DNA from: Natranaeroarchaeum sulfidigenes | GTDB lineage: Archaea; Halobacteriota; Halobacteria; Halobacteriales; Natronoarchaeaceae | Assembly (NCBI RefSeq): GCF_017094485.1 | Contig: NZ_CP064786.1 | Span: 1,488,001-1,552,000 of the forward strand | Direction: 5' to 3' | DNA: 64,000 nucleotides | Shown: positions 43,784 through 51,918 of the stretch, piece by piece | How the letters are laid out: each line of letters opens with the position of its first letter | Position numbering within the stretch: position 1 is the first letter of the stretch | Notes under the pieces: generated by a model | The model's input: the letters and a program-made list of their open reading frames with translations, nothing else | Databases searched by the model: none | Told to the model about the DNA's origin: nothing | Translations under genes and position numbers: made by a program

Positions 43784-44263
43784 GGGTTTCGGTGAGCAAT
43801 GAGCGCAGTGCAGCCGCTGATAGGTACCACTGGCCGAACTACACGAAAGACCAGTTGCTACCGGCTGTCGTGAACGGGCTGTGTTTACGCTGGTGGTTTT
43901 CGAAGGCGATCCCAACAATCCATACCGGTGCGGTAATACCGGTCAGCTACTGTTTGTACTTTATTACTTTGGTGTATTATATTTTTCGGCGCTAACTCTG
44001 GGAAGCAGATTTCTCACTGCCACTTACCGAATGTCACAGGTTACTCCTGTTCTATCAGGATAGCACCTGATACTTAAATTGATAACTCGGAGAGTCTCCC
44101 TTCCTTTTGCTTTCCTCGCCTATCGATAGTCACCTTGGGGTCCGGGTACGTCTCATCTGAGAGTTCTCACTCATTTCCTCTTCAATAACTATTGATAAAA
44201 GAAACACAGCCAGAATGTCTGTTATCCATTTATAAACAAAGGAACTCCTGTGTGGGTGACACG
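43784..44263. other. intergenic region upstream of TFB, with repeats
   Basis: About 480 bases. Near the TFB start, gttttcgaaggcga occurs twice as a direct repeat (43736-43749, 43896-43909). A 13-base segment tatggattgttgg (43760-43772) recurs inverted as ccaacaatccata (43912-43924). The rest is AT-rich with a polyA/T stretch near 43960-43990 and shows no gene. Confidence 0.45.
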
Positions 44264-44581
44264 ATGGGACAATGTGAAAATAATCGGGAGGAAGAAATCA
44301 GTTTAAAAACCATCTTCGACACTCTTAGCTCTCCCAAAAGACACTGGCTGATCATGGAGATCTCCGATAGGAGCGCAGCTGATGAGATTAAATTAAATGA
44401 AATATGTAAGCGCATGCAGGAGCAGTCAGAATTTATAGAGATATATCATTGTCACTTACCTGTCCTCGACGAGAACGGAATTATCCACTGGGATAGGGAA
44501 ACGGACATTGTCGAATCCGGTCCATATTTCGAGGATGCTGTATCAGTCCTTGAGCAGTTCGTGTACCAGGAGGAAGGGTGA
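44264..44581 (+). CDS. haloarchaeal winged-helix protein (DUF7344-like)
   Basis: 105 aa from the ATG at 44264; an upstream in-frame start at 44192 is less likely. The pattern SLKTIFDTLSSPKRHWLIME, a helical middle and YHCHLPVLDENGIIHWD matches the ArsR-like winged-helix domain (DUF7344) of haloarchaeal regulators; the last segment is the dimer/wing part. Probable DNA-binding regulator; target unknown. It is the nearest regulator gene to queDEC, about 380 bases upstream and on the same strand. Confidence 0.65.
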   Translation: MGQCENNREEEISLKTIFDTLSSPKRHWLIMEISDRSAADEIKLNEICKRMQEQSEFIEIYHCHLPVLDENGIIHWDRETDIVESGPYFEDAVSVLEQFVYQEEG

Positions 44582-44958
44582 GCGAAGTCATAGGAATCTA
44601 CACTATGAGACGATTCTAACCGCGCAAGGTGGGGTATGGCTCGACTGCCGCTCATATCATCCACGGTTTCGCTTTAGGGAATGAGCCTTCGCCAGTGTTG
44701 TTTCCGTCCGTCTGAATTGTGCAGAAAATGACGACGAACAATCGAAGTGGACGGTAAGGCGGAAACGGTGATTATCGTTATCGAGCCATAGTTTAATTCT
44801 ATCGTTGTTGGTAGGGTTGACCTCGTGTGAGTATTTGCTGCATACAAGCTCTGTAAAATTCCAGAGATACTGAGACAGATCATTACTTGGGTGTCTGAAC
44901 AGGGGGAGTGTGTGGAACTAAACTCAAAGCTTATGTATTCCCAAGATATTCTTCAAGT
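44582..44958. other. intergenic region before queD, nothing recognised
   Basis: About 377 bases. No gene and no recognisable preQ-type riboswitch (none would be expected in Archaea). A weak palindromic region is present around 44690-44770 (ccgtccgtctg and similar). AT-rich sequence lies 15-40 bases upstream of the queD start. Confidence 0.35.
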
Positions 44959-45420
44959 ATGCCCGAGAGTTTATCGGAACATGAGTCTCGGTCGGATTCT
45001 GTGCAAGAGGCAGGCCAACGAACTCTGATAATTGGCGAAGAGAAGCCAATCCGGATCAGTACTGGCCATCGAATTTTGCATCATGATGGGAAGTGCTCGC
45101 GGCCCCACGGCCATAATTACGAAATCACCATCAAAGTAACAGGCGAACTCACTGAAGAAGGGTGGGTTGTGGACAAGGGTGATGTGACGGATGTTATTGA
45201 TGCGTGGGATCATCGGTTCCTCGTTGAGGACGGCGACCCGCTCATTGAGGCGTTCGAGGAAGCCGGTGATGGAGACTCCGTTGTCGTGCTTGAATATCCA
45301 CCGACAGCGGAGGTGATGAGCGTGTTGCTCGAAGAGGAGATGCTGGAGGCGTTCCCGGACACAGTCTCGGACGTGTCGGTATCGGTGCGTGAAACCGGGG
45401 AGCTCTGTGCAACGTACTGA
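44959..45420 (+). CDS. queD: QueD, 6-carboxy-5,6,7,8-tetrahydropterin synthase
   Basis: 153 aa from the ATG at 44959; the frame is open back to 44908 but the family start fits here. Zinc and catalytic residues are visible: TGHRILHHDGKCSRPHGHNY (His, Cys, two His), DKGDVTDVIDAWDHRFL with the Asp-His pair, and the C-terminal RETGELCATY with the pterin-binding Glu. It converts dihydroneopterin triphosphate to CPH4, the first dedicated step of preQ0 synthesis. The stop overlaps the queE start. With queE and queC it forms a complete CPH4-to-preQ0 cassette; the GTP cyclohydrolase is not in the window. Confidence 0.9.
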   Translation: MPESLSEHESRSDSVQEAGQRTLIIGEEKPIRISTGHRILHHDGKCSRPHGHNYEITIKVTGELTEEGWVVDKGDVTDVIDAWDHRFLVEDGDPLIEAFEEAGDGDSVVVLEYPPTAEVMSVLLEEEMLEAFPDTVSDVSVSVRETGELCATY

Positions 45421-46196
45421 TGCCGGTGGCGAGTGACACGGAGGAGTCCGAATTCGATGCTGAGGGAGCTGGTGAGGGACTCCCGATCAACGAGGTGTTC
45501 TACTCGCTGCAGGGGGAAGGGACGCTTGCGGGCGTGCCGTCAGTGTTCGTGCGCACCTCCGGATGTAATCTGCGGTGTTGGTTCTGTGACTCGTATCACA
45601 CGTCCTGGGAACCGACCGGGGCATGGCGTGACGTTGAGTCGATCGTCGAGCAAGTCCAATCCCACGAGCAAGCAAGCCACGTCGTCCTTACGGGTGGTGA
45701 ACCATTGATTCACGACGAGTCGGTGGAGCTATTAGAACGACTTGCAGCGGAGGGATATCATACGACTGTAGAGACCAACGGGACGATTTACCGGGATGCA
45801 CCGATCGATCTGGCGAGTATCAGTCCGAAATTGGCGAGCAGTACTCCGACGCCTGAGCGTGACCCGAAAGGTGAGGGAGAATGGGAAGAGAAACACGAGC
45901 AAGAGCGGATCGATATGGACGCCTTATCACAACTGATCGATACCTACGAGACGCAGTTGAAATTCGTCGTGACGGGTGAGAGTGACCTGCCGGAAATCAC
46001 GGCCCTGATTGATCGGGTACGAGCGGAGACGACATCTACTGTAGCGGATGATGACGTGTTGTTGATGCCGGAAGGGATGACGCGCGAACAACTCGACGGC
46101 ACGCGTAGCGAGGTGGCAGAGATTGCCATGGAGTACGGATTTCGATACACGCCACGACTTCACGTGGATCTGTGGAACGATGCTCCAGGAACATGA
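45420..46196 (+). CDS. queE: QueE, 7-carboxy-7-deazaguanine synthase (radical SAM)
   Basis: 258 aa. The radical SAM cluster motif is SGCNLRCWFCDSYHTSW (CX3CX2C), preceded by the substrate-loop FYSLQGEGTLAG and followed by LTGGEPLIH for SAM binding. It rearranges CPH4 to 7-carboxy-7-deazaguanine. There is an acidic insert (PERDPKGEGEWEEKHEQERI) in the middle typical of haloarchaeal versions. It overlaps queD by one base and ends about 110 bases before queC. The reading frame is intact and all Cys ligands are present. Confidence 0.9.
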   Translation: MPVASDTEESEFDAEGAGEGLPINEVFYSLQGEGTLAGVPSVFVRTSGCNLRCWFCDSYHTSWEPTGAWRDVESIVEQVQSHEQASHVVLTGGEPLIHDESVELLERLAAEGYHTTVETNGTIYRDAPIDLASISPKLASSTPTPERDPKGEGEWEEKHEQERIDMDALSQLIDTYETQLKFVVTGESDLPEITALIDRVRAETTSTVADDDVLLMPEGMTREQLDGTRSEVAEIAMEYGFRYTPRLHVDLWNDAPGT

Positions 46197-46307
46197 CCAC
46201 GATTCAGGACGGATCGATCGAGACGCTGCGGCCCTCGAAATCTGGCGTGACTATCGGAGTTCGTCGCGGAGTACAGCAGAACAACCGATCGCGGAGTGTG
46301 ACAAAAC

Positions 46308-46997
46308 ATGAGTACTGAGAGTGCAGTAATTCTGGTTTCGGGCGGGATGGACAGTGCGACTGCCGTCTACGAGGCGATGGAGCAGGGCTACGAGCCGTAT
46401 TTGCTCCATACGTCGTATGGGCAGCAAACGGAAGACAAAGAATTCGAATGTGCGAAGGCCCTCGCTGAGGAGGTTGACGCAGCTGACTTCCTGCATATAG
46501 AAACGGGCCATCTCGCTCAAATCGGCGCATCAAGCCTGACTGACGAAGACATGGACGTGGCTGACGCTGATCTTGAGAGTGACGATATCCCAACATCGTA
46601 CGTTCCATTTCGGAACTCGAACTTGCTGTCGATGGCAACATCGTACGCGGAAGCAACCGACTCCTCGGCCGTGTTTATTGGTGCCCACTCGGAGGACTTC
46701 TCCGGGTATCCGGACTGCCGGCCGGAATTCTTCGAGGCGTTCCAGAACGTGATCGACGTAGGGACCAAACCAGAAACGCAGATTGACCTGAAAGCGCCAT
46801 TTGTCGAGTGGTCGAAAACCGAGATTGCGGAACGGGGATTAGAGCTTGATGTGCCCTACGACATCACGTGGTCGTGCTACCGTGACAACGAACCGGCCTG
46901 CGGGACGTGTGACGCCTGTGCGTTCCGTCTAGAGGCGTTCCGGAATGCTGGCGCACGAGACCCAATTCAGTACGCAGAGCGGCCGCAGTTCTCGTAA
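46308..46997 (+). CDS. queC: QueC, preQ0 synthase
   Basis: 229 aa. The ATP-pyrophosphatase loop is VSGGMDSATAVYEAM (SGGxDS), with the later FRNSNLLSMATSYAE and AHSEDFSGYPDCR blocks of QueC. The C-terminal zinc site WSCYRDNEPACGTCDACAFR has four Cys. It turns CDG into preQ0 with ATP and ammonia. It is the last gene of the queDEC group, and its product is the direct substrate of transglycosylases such as the two DpdA-like proteins in this window as well as of tRNA archaeosine synthesis. Confidence 0.92.
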   Translation: MSTESAVILVSGGMDSATAVYEAMEQGYEPYLLHTSYGQQTEDKEFECAKALAEEVDAADFLHIETGHLAQIGASSLTDEDMDVADADLESDDIPTSYVPFRNSNLLSMATSYAEATDSSAVFIGAHSEDFSGYPDCRPEFFEAFQNVIDVGTKPETQIDLKAPFVEWSKTEIAERGLELDVPYDITWSCYRDNEPACGTCDACAFRLEAFRNAGARDPIQYAERPQFS

Positions 46998-47065
46998 TCA
47001 CTGCTCTATGAGTCGGGGAGGAAACAACGCAAACTTTGTGATCGCTTCCCGCCAATAATCGCTCC

Positions 47066-48265
47066 TCAACTGTCGAACCCTGCTTCCCGAAGCGCATCTG
47101 AGATACTTCCAAATTCATCTCGATACGCGAGAAAACCAAAATTAGTGTGTCCATCAATCTCCTCTGCAGTCGGAGGGCTACCGAGTTGCTGGTACAGCCC
47201 AACCAGTTGTACAAGCATCTGTCGCCTATCCCGACTACCCGCCTCCGTATCGTTGTCGTCGGTCTCGTCCGGTTGTGCGTTTGAGCCAGACGACCAGGTC
47301 AACCCGATGTCACCGTCTCGGATACGCTCGATGTTTTCCATGACTGTTCGAAGCTCAGTTGCCACATCTTGTGGGCTCGGCAAATTCCCACCCGGGCCAA
47401 ATCTCGCGCACGACGGACAGACCTGTAGCGATGCATCAAACTCAATCTGCCAGTCGTCGAGTCTGTTGTCAAACCGATGGCGACAAACATCACATTCTGA
47501 CGAGTCGTTTGTTGGGTCGTCAAATGAGAACTCCTGAAGAGCATCAGCTAGCGATTCGTACCGATCTCTTGCTTTTTCGTACTCTTCCAACGCAGTCTCG
47601 TATTCCGAGTTCTGGAATGCACCGTTGCCTGCTGCTGCGTGATCACGTGCATCTGCTGCGAGTTCGCGGACCCTCTGATGAGACGTGGAGAGATCAAGGC
47701 TCTGTTGACGTACACGGATGCAGTTCAGTTCTTGATTGATCTTCGGTATTCGATCGGGTGCCGACTGGGTCGCTGACCTACGGGCCTCCTCTAACGCGTT
47801 GACCGCCGTTTCGTATGCCTGTGCTGCAGCCTCTGTGTTGCCGTCGAAGTGAGCCTTGTCACCAGTGTCAATAGCGTTCTCAGCTTCGTCGACAAGTTCG
47901 TCGATCACCTGCTCTTGTTCATCGGTTTCGATCTCATTGAGCGTTCTCTGCACCTCTTGGCACCGACTTTCAGCAGACGAAGTGTCGTACTCGAATACGT
48001 TTGCACGCTGGAAATGCCGAAGCGCTCTTTCCATTGTCTCGATGGCTATCTCGTACTCGCCGAGATTTCTCGCTTCCTCAGCTTTGTTCTGTAATCGCTG
48101 CCCTTCCTCAAAGTGGACGGTGTAGCAGAACTCGTCGGCGTTTGCGTGACCGAGCGCATCCCACGTGTGAGCCTCGTTGTTAGTCTCAGCTATGTGGTCA
48201 GCCACTACTAGGACTGATCCGCCGAACGAGCACGTATCCACAGGACAATCCACGAGATCGTTCAT
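47066..48265 (-). CDS. TPR-like protein with zinc finger and HNH-associated repeat
   Basis: 399 aa. Residues 50-245 are helical with TPR-like repeats (GEYEIAIETMERALRHFQRA, GNTEAAAQAYETAVNALEEA, SEYETALEEYEKARDRYESL). A zinc pair follows, CDVCRHRFDNRLDDW and VCPSCARFG. The C-terminus (LGSPPTAEEIDGHTNFGFLA, then YRDEFGSISDALREAGFD) is a homing-endonuclease-associated (HNH_repeat) DNA-binding unit. No nuclease motif is visible, so it is more likely a DNA-binding scaffold. It is convergent with queC. Confidence 0.65.
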   Translation of the reverse strand: MNDLVDCPVDTCSFGGSVLVVADHIAETNNEAHTWDALGHANADEFCYTVHFEEGQRLQNKAEEARNLGEYEIAIETMERALRHFQRANVFEYDTSSAESRCQEVQRTLNEIETDEQEQVIDELVDEAENAIDTGDKAHFDGNTEAAAQAYETAVNALEEARRSATQSAPDRIPKINQELNCIRVRQQSLDLSTSHQRVRELAADARDHAAAGNGAFQNSEYETALEEYEKARDRYESLADALQEFSFDDPTNDSSECDVCRHRFDNRLDDWQIEFDASLQVCPSCARFGPGGNLPSPQDVATELRTVMENIERIRDGDIGLTWSSGSNAQPDETDDNDTEAGSRDRRQMLVQLVGLYQQLGSPPTAEEIDGHTNFGFLAYRDEFGSISDALREAGFDS

Positions 48266-48390
48266 ACAGCCCCCAGTTCGGTTGGTTTGTTCATCATCAA
48301 CCCATTATAAGCTGTCGGGCTTGAACCCGCACAGAATCGATCAGGCACTCACGATGCACTGAAATCGGTGAAACTCGCGTTTCCTGTCAG

Positions 48391-48500
48391 TCAAGACGTT
48401 TTTCGAACGCTAATTCGCCAGGTGAGTACGTGTAACGCTTGATTCCGTTTTCTTCGCAATGTTCTGTTAATTTTGAGGGCCAGACTCCCTCGTCGTCGAA
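48391..48500 (-). pseudogene. 3' fragment of a minus-strand gene
   Basis: A protein-like frame reads DFDDEGVWPSKLTEHCEENG, then IKRYTYSPGELAFEKRLD and a stop at 48391. It has no start, and its 5' side abuts the truncated vWA fragment on the opposite strand at about 48490. I infer a recombination scar joining two broken genes. Confidence 0.4.
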
Positions 48501-48812
48501 GTCGTGTTGACTGATGGAAAAGAAAACGCGTCTGAAACGCCACAGGATGCAGTCCGTGAGCGAGTTGAGACCCGACGCGAGAAAGACGACTGGGAGTTCT
48601 TGTTCATCGGCGCAAATCAGAATGCCGCCTTGACAGCTGATCAGATGGGGATGGACAGGAACAAGTCATTGAACATGAGCCACAGTGGCGAAGGGGCTGA
48701 AGAAGCCTACCGATCAACAGCACAAAGTGTAAGTAGGGCTCGACAGGACGGTCGCATGGGCGGCTATACTCAGGAAGATCGACAGCGGCAGGACGATGCT
48801 GAGGGGTCGTGA
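48480..48812 (+). pseudogene. truncated vWA-domain protein
   Basis: Encodes the C-terminal half of a paralogue of the gene at 37685: VVLTDGKENASETPQ, DDWEFLFIGANQNAALTADQ and a polar tail (TQEDRQRQDDAEGS). The MIDAS half (DxSxS) is absent upstream, where unrelated sequence begins. GTG at 48504 could start a peptide but it would lack the metal site. The pair of copies suggests a duplicated segment that was later cut. Confidence 0.7.
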
Positions 48813-48886
48813 TCCACGCTCGCTCAAATCATGTGTATTCGATATATTTTGTGTCCGACTGACACCCGCCACAGCCCGGCCCCGTT

Positions 48887-48940
48887 GGCTCACGTTGTAC
48901 ACACGACAAGGGCTAAGTAAGCTGGCTCACAATGTACACA
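48887..48940. promoter_or_regulatory. direct-repeat operator before the first RHH-PIN pair
   Basis: ggctcacgttgtacaca (48887-48903) and ggctcacaatgtacaca (48924-48940) match at 15 of 17 positions, 37 bases apart, with the second ending two bases before the antitoxin ATG. Each contains a tgtaca-type palindrome. A likely autoregulatory site for the RHH protein. Confidence 0.6.
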
Positions 48941-48942
48941 TT

Positions 48943-49245
48943 ATGAGTGGCGATAAGAAGCGCGTCCAGTTCCGGGCACCACACCGGCTCATCGACCGGA
49001 CCGACGCCCTCGCGGAGGTGCTCGGTGAAGATCGGACGAACATCCTCGTGACCGCGCTCCGGGAGTATCTACAAGAAGCCACGCACGATGACGCGCTGAC
49101 CCAGGAGATCGCCGCGGCCTACTACGACGACGAGATCACCGTCGAGCAACTCAAATCACTCGTTGGTGCTGAAGAGGCAGCAAATCTTCGTGTATTGAAA
49201 CAGCAGTTAGACGAGGACTTCATCGACGAGGTTGCTGACGCATAG
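48943..49245 (+). CDS. ribbon-helix-helix antitoxin-like protein
   Basis: 100 aa from the ATG at 48943. The RHH domain is KKRVQFRAPHRLIDRTDALA and DRTNILVTALREYLQ; the C-terminal half has LTQEIAAAYYDDEITVEQLK and VGAEEAANLRVLK, a conserved tail also present in the second copy at 53056. The gene ends directly before the PIN gene. Expected to bind DNA as a dimer at the twin repeats just upstream and to mask the PIN toxin with its C-terminus. Confidence 0.75.
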   Translation: MSGDKKRVQFRAPHRLIDRTDALAEVLGEDRTNILVTALREYLQEATHDDALTQEIAAAYYDDEITVEQLKSLVGAEEAANLRVLKQQLDEDFIDEVADA

Positions 49246-49758
49246 ATGTCGACGCTCGTTGCCGATGCCTCCGCACTCGTCAGTCTCGGAATCGTTGCTG
49301 ACAGTGATCCTGATCCGCTCGCGCTCTGTCTCGCCAATTACGAGGTCGTCGTCCCAACAAAAGTCCTTGAGGAGCTCAACGAGATCGCCTCGTATGATGA
49401 CGCGCACGGTCGTGCTGCATCTATAGCCCTCGATCGAACCGAAGCGTACGAGACACGGTCAGTTGCGCTTGACGCCGAGTTTCCGCTTGACGATGGCGAG
49501 AACGCGGCCGTCACTCTCGCAAACGACCTCGATGCTGCGCTTTTCCTCTGTGACGAGTTCAACCAGCTTGGCTTGATTCACGCCTCGCTTGCTGACACAC
49601 GGCTCGTCACTACGCCAACGCTCCTCTCGATGCTCGTCCGAACTGAACAGCTATCAGCAGTCGATGCACAGCTACTTCTCGATACAATCAGCGATGCCCG
49701 TAGCTGGGGCACGAACAGCTACGTGCAACGGGCCCGATCGTTGTTCGAGGAGCACTGA
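49246..49758 (+). CDS. PIN-domain toxin-like protein
   Basis: 170 aa. Acidic PIN residues are seen in LVADASALVSLGIV (first Asp), VVPTKVLEELNEIAS (Glu), PLDDGENAAVTLAND and LFLCDEFNQLGLI. The length is close to haloarchaeal PIN toxins of this family. It starts with no gap after the antitoxin. A paralogous pair lies at 53056-53990; both keep DDGE and SWG(T/N)(N/S) blocks. Expected RNase activity on tRNA or mRNA, by family. Confidence 0.75.
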   Translation: MSTLVADASALVSLGIVADSDPDPLALCLANYEVVVPTKVLEELNEIASYDDAHGRAASIALDRTEAYETRSVALDAEFPLDDGENAAVTLANDLDAALFLCDEFNQLGLIHASLADTRLVTTPTLLSMLVRTEQLSAVDAQLLLDTISDARSWGTNSYVQRARSLFEEH

Positions 49759-49939
49759 CACCGATCCTATCGTCCTCTGTTCTCGGTCCCCTACGTCGAA
49801 GATCACGATGATGGAATGTTCTGTGAATGTCGTTGGAATCGATATCCGAACACGCACGCTACACGGTTCACTCCCATGAGCCACCATCTGCTACCGATAT
49901 CTCTGACCTCGAACTCTCGTCACTTCTTCCACTCGACCG

Positions 49940-50086
49940 TTATTTCGCTGTGCGCCAGTCGAGCCGTTCTTCGGCGAGCCGCTCGGCATACTCCGCTAGT
50001 TCAGGGTCCGTTTGTTCGTGCTGTGCGGAAAATTCAGTGAGTGCTACAGCGATGATGATCCGTTCGAGGCGAGTGTGCTCTGGCAT
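49940..50086 (-). CDS. small 48-aa helical protein following the TA pair
   Basis: ATG at 50086 opens a short frame: MPEHTRLERIIIAVALTEFS, followed by an acidic helix with ELAEYAERLAEERLDWRTAK and a stop at 49940. It is convergent with the toxin gene. A decayed copy with the same end (ELTEYAERLAEEQLG) follows the second toxin at about 54117-54230, so this gene belongs to a duplicated antitoxin-toxin-small-gene block. Function unknown. Confidence 0.5.
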   Translation of the reverse strand: MPEHTRLERIIIAVALTEFSAQHEQTDPELAEYAERLAEERLDWRTAK

Positions 50087-50223
50087 CAGTGGTGTTGGAT
50101 TCGGCTTGTAATATGAATGCGAGGACGTGTATCGGATGACCTATTGTTACTCCTGAGCTCGTCTTGCCTGAGGGACAAGTGTCTCGTCAGAACTATATCG
50201 ACTGTGTCAGAACCAATCCTACA

Positions 50224-51600
50224 ATGGCTGGGACAGACGAGGAGTCGATCGATTTCGATGTCGACGCGTTGGAAGGGAGTGCTTGGTCAGTCGCGCGACT
50301 CAACGCTGAACTCGACGCAGTCCTGACAGACGCCATCGATCGGTTTCCCACGTATGTCTACGGAGAAATTTCGGACGTCAACTCGTACGATTTTGGGACC
50401 TTTTTCGAGCTGCGGGATATCGACGACGAGGCCGTGATTTCGTGTATCGCGTGGTCCCAATCAGTTGCAACCTTCGAGCAGCCACTCGAAGAGGGAGCCG
50501 CAGCGATCGTCCGTGCCTCGGTTGATTTTCATGCAGAACGAGGGAACACGCAACTAGTCGTGGCAGATTACTGGCCGGCTGGTGATTCCGCGCGCACACA
50601 GGAACTTGAACAACTGCGATCCCAACTGGAATCGGAGGGATTGCTCGCCGAGGAGCGGAAGCGTCCGCTTCCGGAGTATCCGGAGTGTATCGGTGTCGTA
50701 ACGTCGCTTTCTGGGTCCGCACGGGAAGACTTCGTGAGTAGCGTTCGAGCCCGCGCACCGGGGGTAACGATCCAACTCTGTGGCGCGACGGTCCAGGGAG
50801 AGAACGCTGTTCCATCGCTTGTCGGCGCAATTCAACGGCTCGAACGCGACTCTTCGGTCGATATAATCGTCGTCACGCGTGGTGGCGGGTCCGATGCTGA
50901 CCTCTGGTGTTTCAACGAAGAACCGGTCGTCCGTGCAATCGCTGATGCGTCGACTCCCGTTGTGGTTGCGATCGGCCACGAAGACGATGAGACGCTCGCG
51001 GAAGCCGTCGCCGATCGGCGAGCGATGACGCCGACCGATGCGGGTGTGGCGACGACGCCGAATATGGACTCGGTTCGACAGTCCGTCACGCAAGTAGAAC
51101 GCCGTGTGGAGAGTGCGTATGCAGCACTTGTTGAGGAGCGACTTGTCGAGTACCAGCACCGTATCGAGACCGCGTATTCAGCGCTTGAGCAACAAATTGC
51201 AGCACAGACGGCGACACAGCAACGACTTACCGATCTCGATCAGCGCATTGCATCAGCATACACCGCCATCGTCGAGACTCGGTTGACGACACTCGACCAG
51301 CGAATTGACACAGCAGTACGAGACATCGAACATGCTGCCGAAACGGATGCTGTAACGGCTCAGGCTGTCCAAGGGCGTGTCGGTGATCTTGAAGCACGGA
51401 TCGACAGAGCCTACCAGCATCACGTCGACCAGGAACTCTCAGCACTGGATTCTCGAATCGACAACGCGTATCGAGAGATGGAGGCGGACGCCAAGATCGA
51501 AGCTGGGACGGCCGAAGCACGGCGTCTCCGCATCGTCGTTGCTATTCTGATCGGGCTATTACTCCTTGGGGCCGCGTTGGTTGTGCTGTTGTTGATTTGA
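50224..51600 (+). CDS. xseA: exodeoxyribonuclease VII large subunit (XseA) with coiled-coil and membrane tail
   Basis: 458 aa from the ATG at 50224. The N-terminal OB-fold (VYGEISDVNSYDFGTFFELR) and catalytic region are recognisable: GVVTSLSGSAREDF, ATVQGENAVPSLVGAIQRL, VVTRGGGSDADLWCFNEE and AIGHEDDETLAEAVADRRAM. After about residue 290 the protein becomes a long coiled coil with several repeats of an RI..AY unit and ends in a hydrophobic helix (IVVAILIGLLLLGAALVVLL). Bacterial XseA lacks such a membrane anchor, which would tether ExoVII to the membrane. It is followed by xseB. Confidence 0.82.
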   Translation: MAGTDEESIDFDVDALEGSAWSVARLNAELDAVLTDAIDRFPTYVYGEISDVNSYDFGTFFELRDIDDEAVISCIAWSQSVATFEQPLEEGAAAIVRASVDFHAERGNTQLVVADYWPAGDSARTQELEQLRSQLESEGLLAEERKRPLPEYPECIGVVTSLSGSAREDFVSSVRARAPGVTIQLCGATVQGENAVPSLVGAIQRLERDSSVDIIVVTRGGGSDADLWCFNEEPVVRAIADASTPVVVAIGHEDDETLAEAVADRRAMTPTDAGVATTPNMDSVRQSVTQVERRVESAYAALVEERLVEYQHRIETAYSALEQQIAAQTATQQRLTDLDQRIASAYTAIVETRLTTLDQRIDTAVRDIEHAAETDAVTAQAVQGRVGDLEARIDRAYQHHVDQELSALDSRIDNAYREMEADAKIEAGTAEARRLRIVVAILIGLLLLGAALVVLLLI

Positions 51601-51647
51601 ATGCTGAAATCCACATAGCCAAGTTGCTGGACTATCATCTTCCCGCC

Positions 51648-51863
51648 ATGGCTGCATACGAGGATGTCGATATCGAGTCGCGGATCGACCGTCTCGAAGA
51701 GATTGCTGAGACACTTGAAGACGGCGAAGTTGGGCTGGAAACCGCCAAGGAACTCCGCGAGGAGGCGGATGACCATCTTGTTGCGTTGCGGAAGGCACTG
51801 GATGTGGATGATGGGGAATTAATCGAAATAGACGATGCTGGTAGCACGGCCGAAGACCACTGA
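51648..51863 (+). CDS. xseB: exodeoxyribonuclease VII small subunit (XseB)
   Basis: 71 aa from the ATG at 51648; a start at 51597 overlapping the xseA stop is possible. The helix-turn-helix-like coiled-coil pattern of XseB is clear: DIESRIDRLEEIAETLEDGE, then VGLETAKELREEADDHL. XseB subunits coat XseA to form ExoVII, which degrades single-stranded DNA. Adjacency to xseA confirms the call. Confidence 0.8.
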   Translation: MAAYEDVDIESRIDRLEEIAETLEDGEVGLETAKELREEADDHLVALRKALDVDDGELIEIDDAGSTAEDH

Positions 51864-51918
51864 GTAGTTGGGGACCGAGAATATATTTTGATAGACTGCT
51901 TACACTGTGGCGTAATCG

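Noticed and set aside
41560-43918. Extended N-termini for the PIN (to 41560) and TFB (to 43918) genes
   Set aside because: The extra residues are basic or low complexity and not family-like. Internal ATGs at 41503 and 43783 start exactly at the conserved sequence.
46193-46318. 41-codon frame overlapping the queE stop
   Set aside because: ATGA overlap looks attractive, but the peptide is basic, without a recognisable motif, and overlaps the queC start out of frame.
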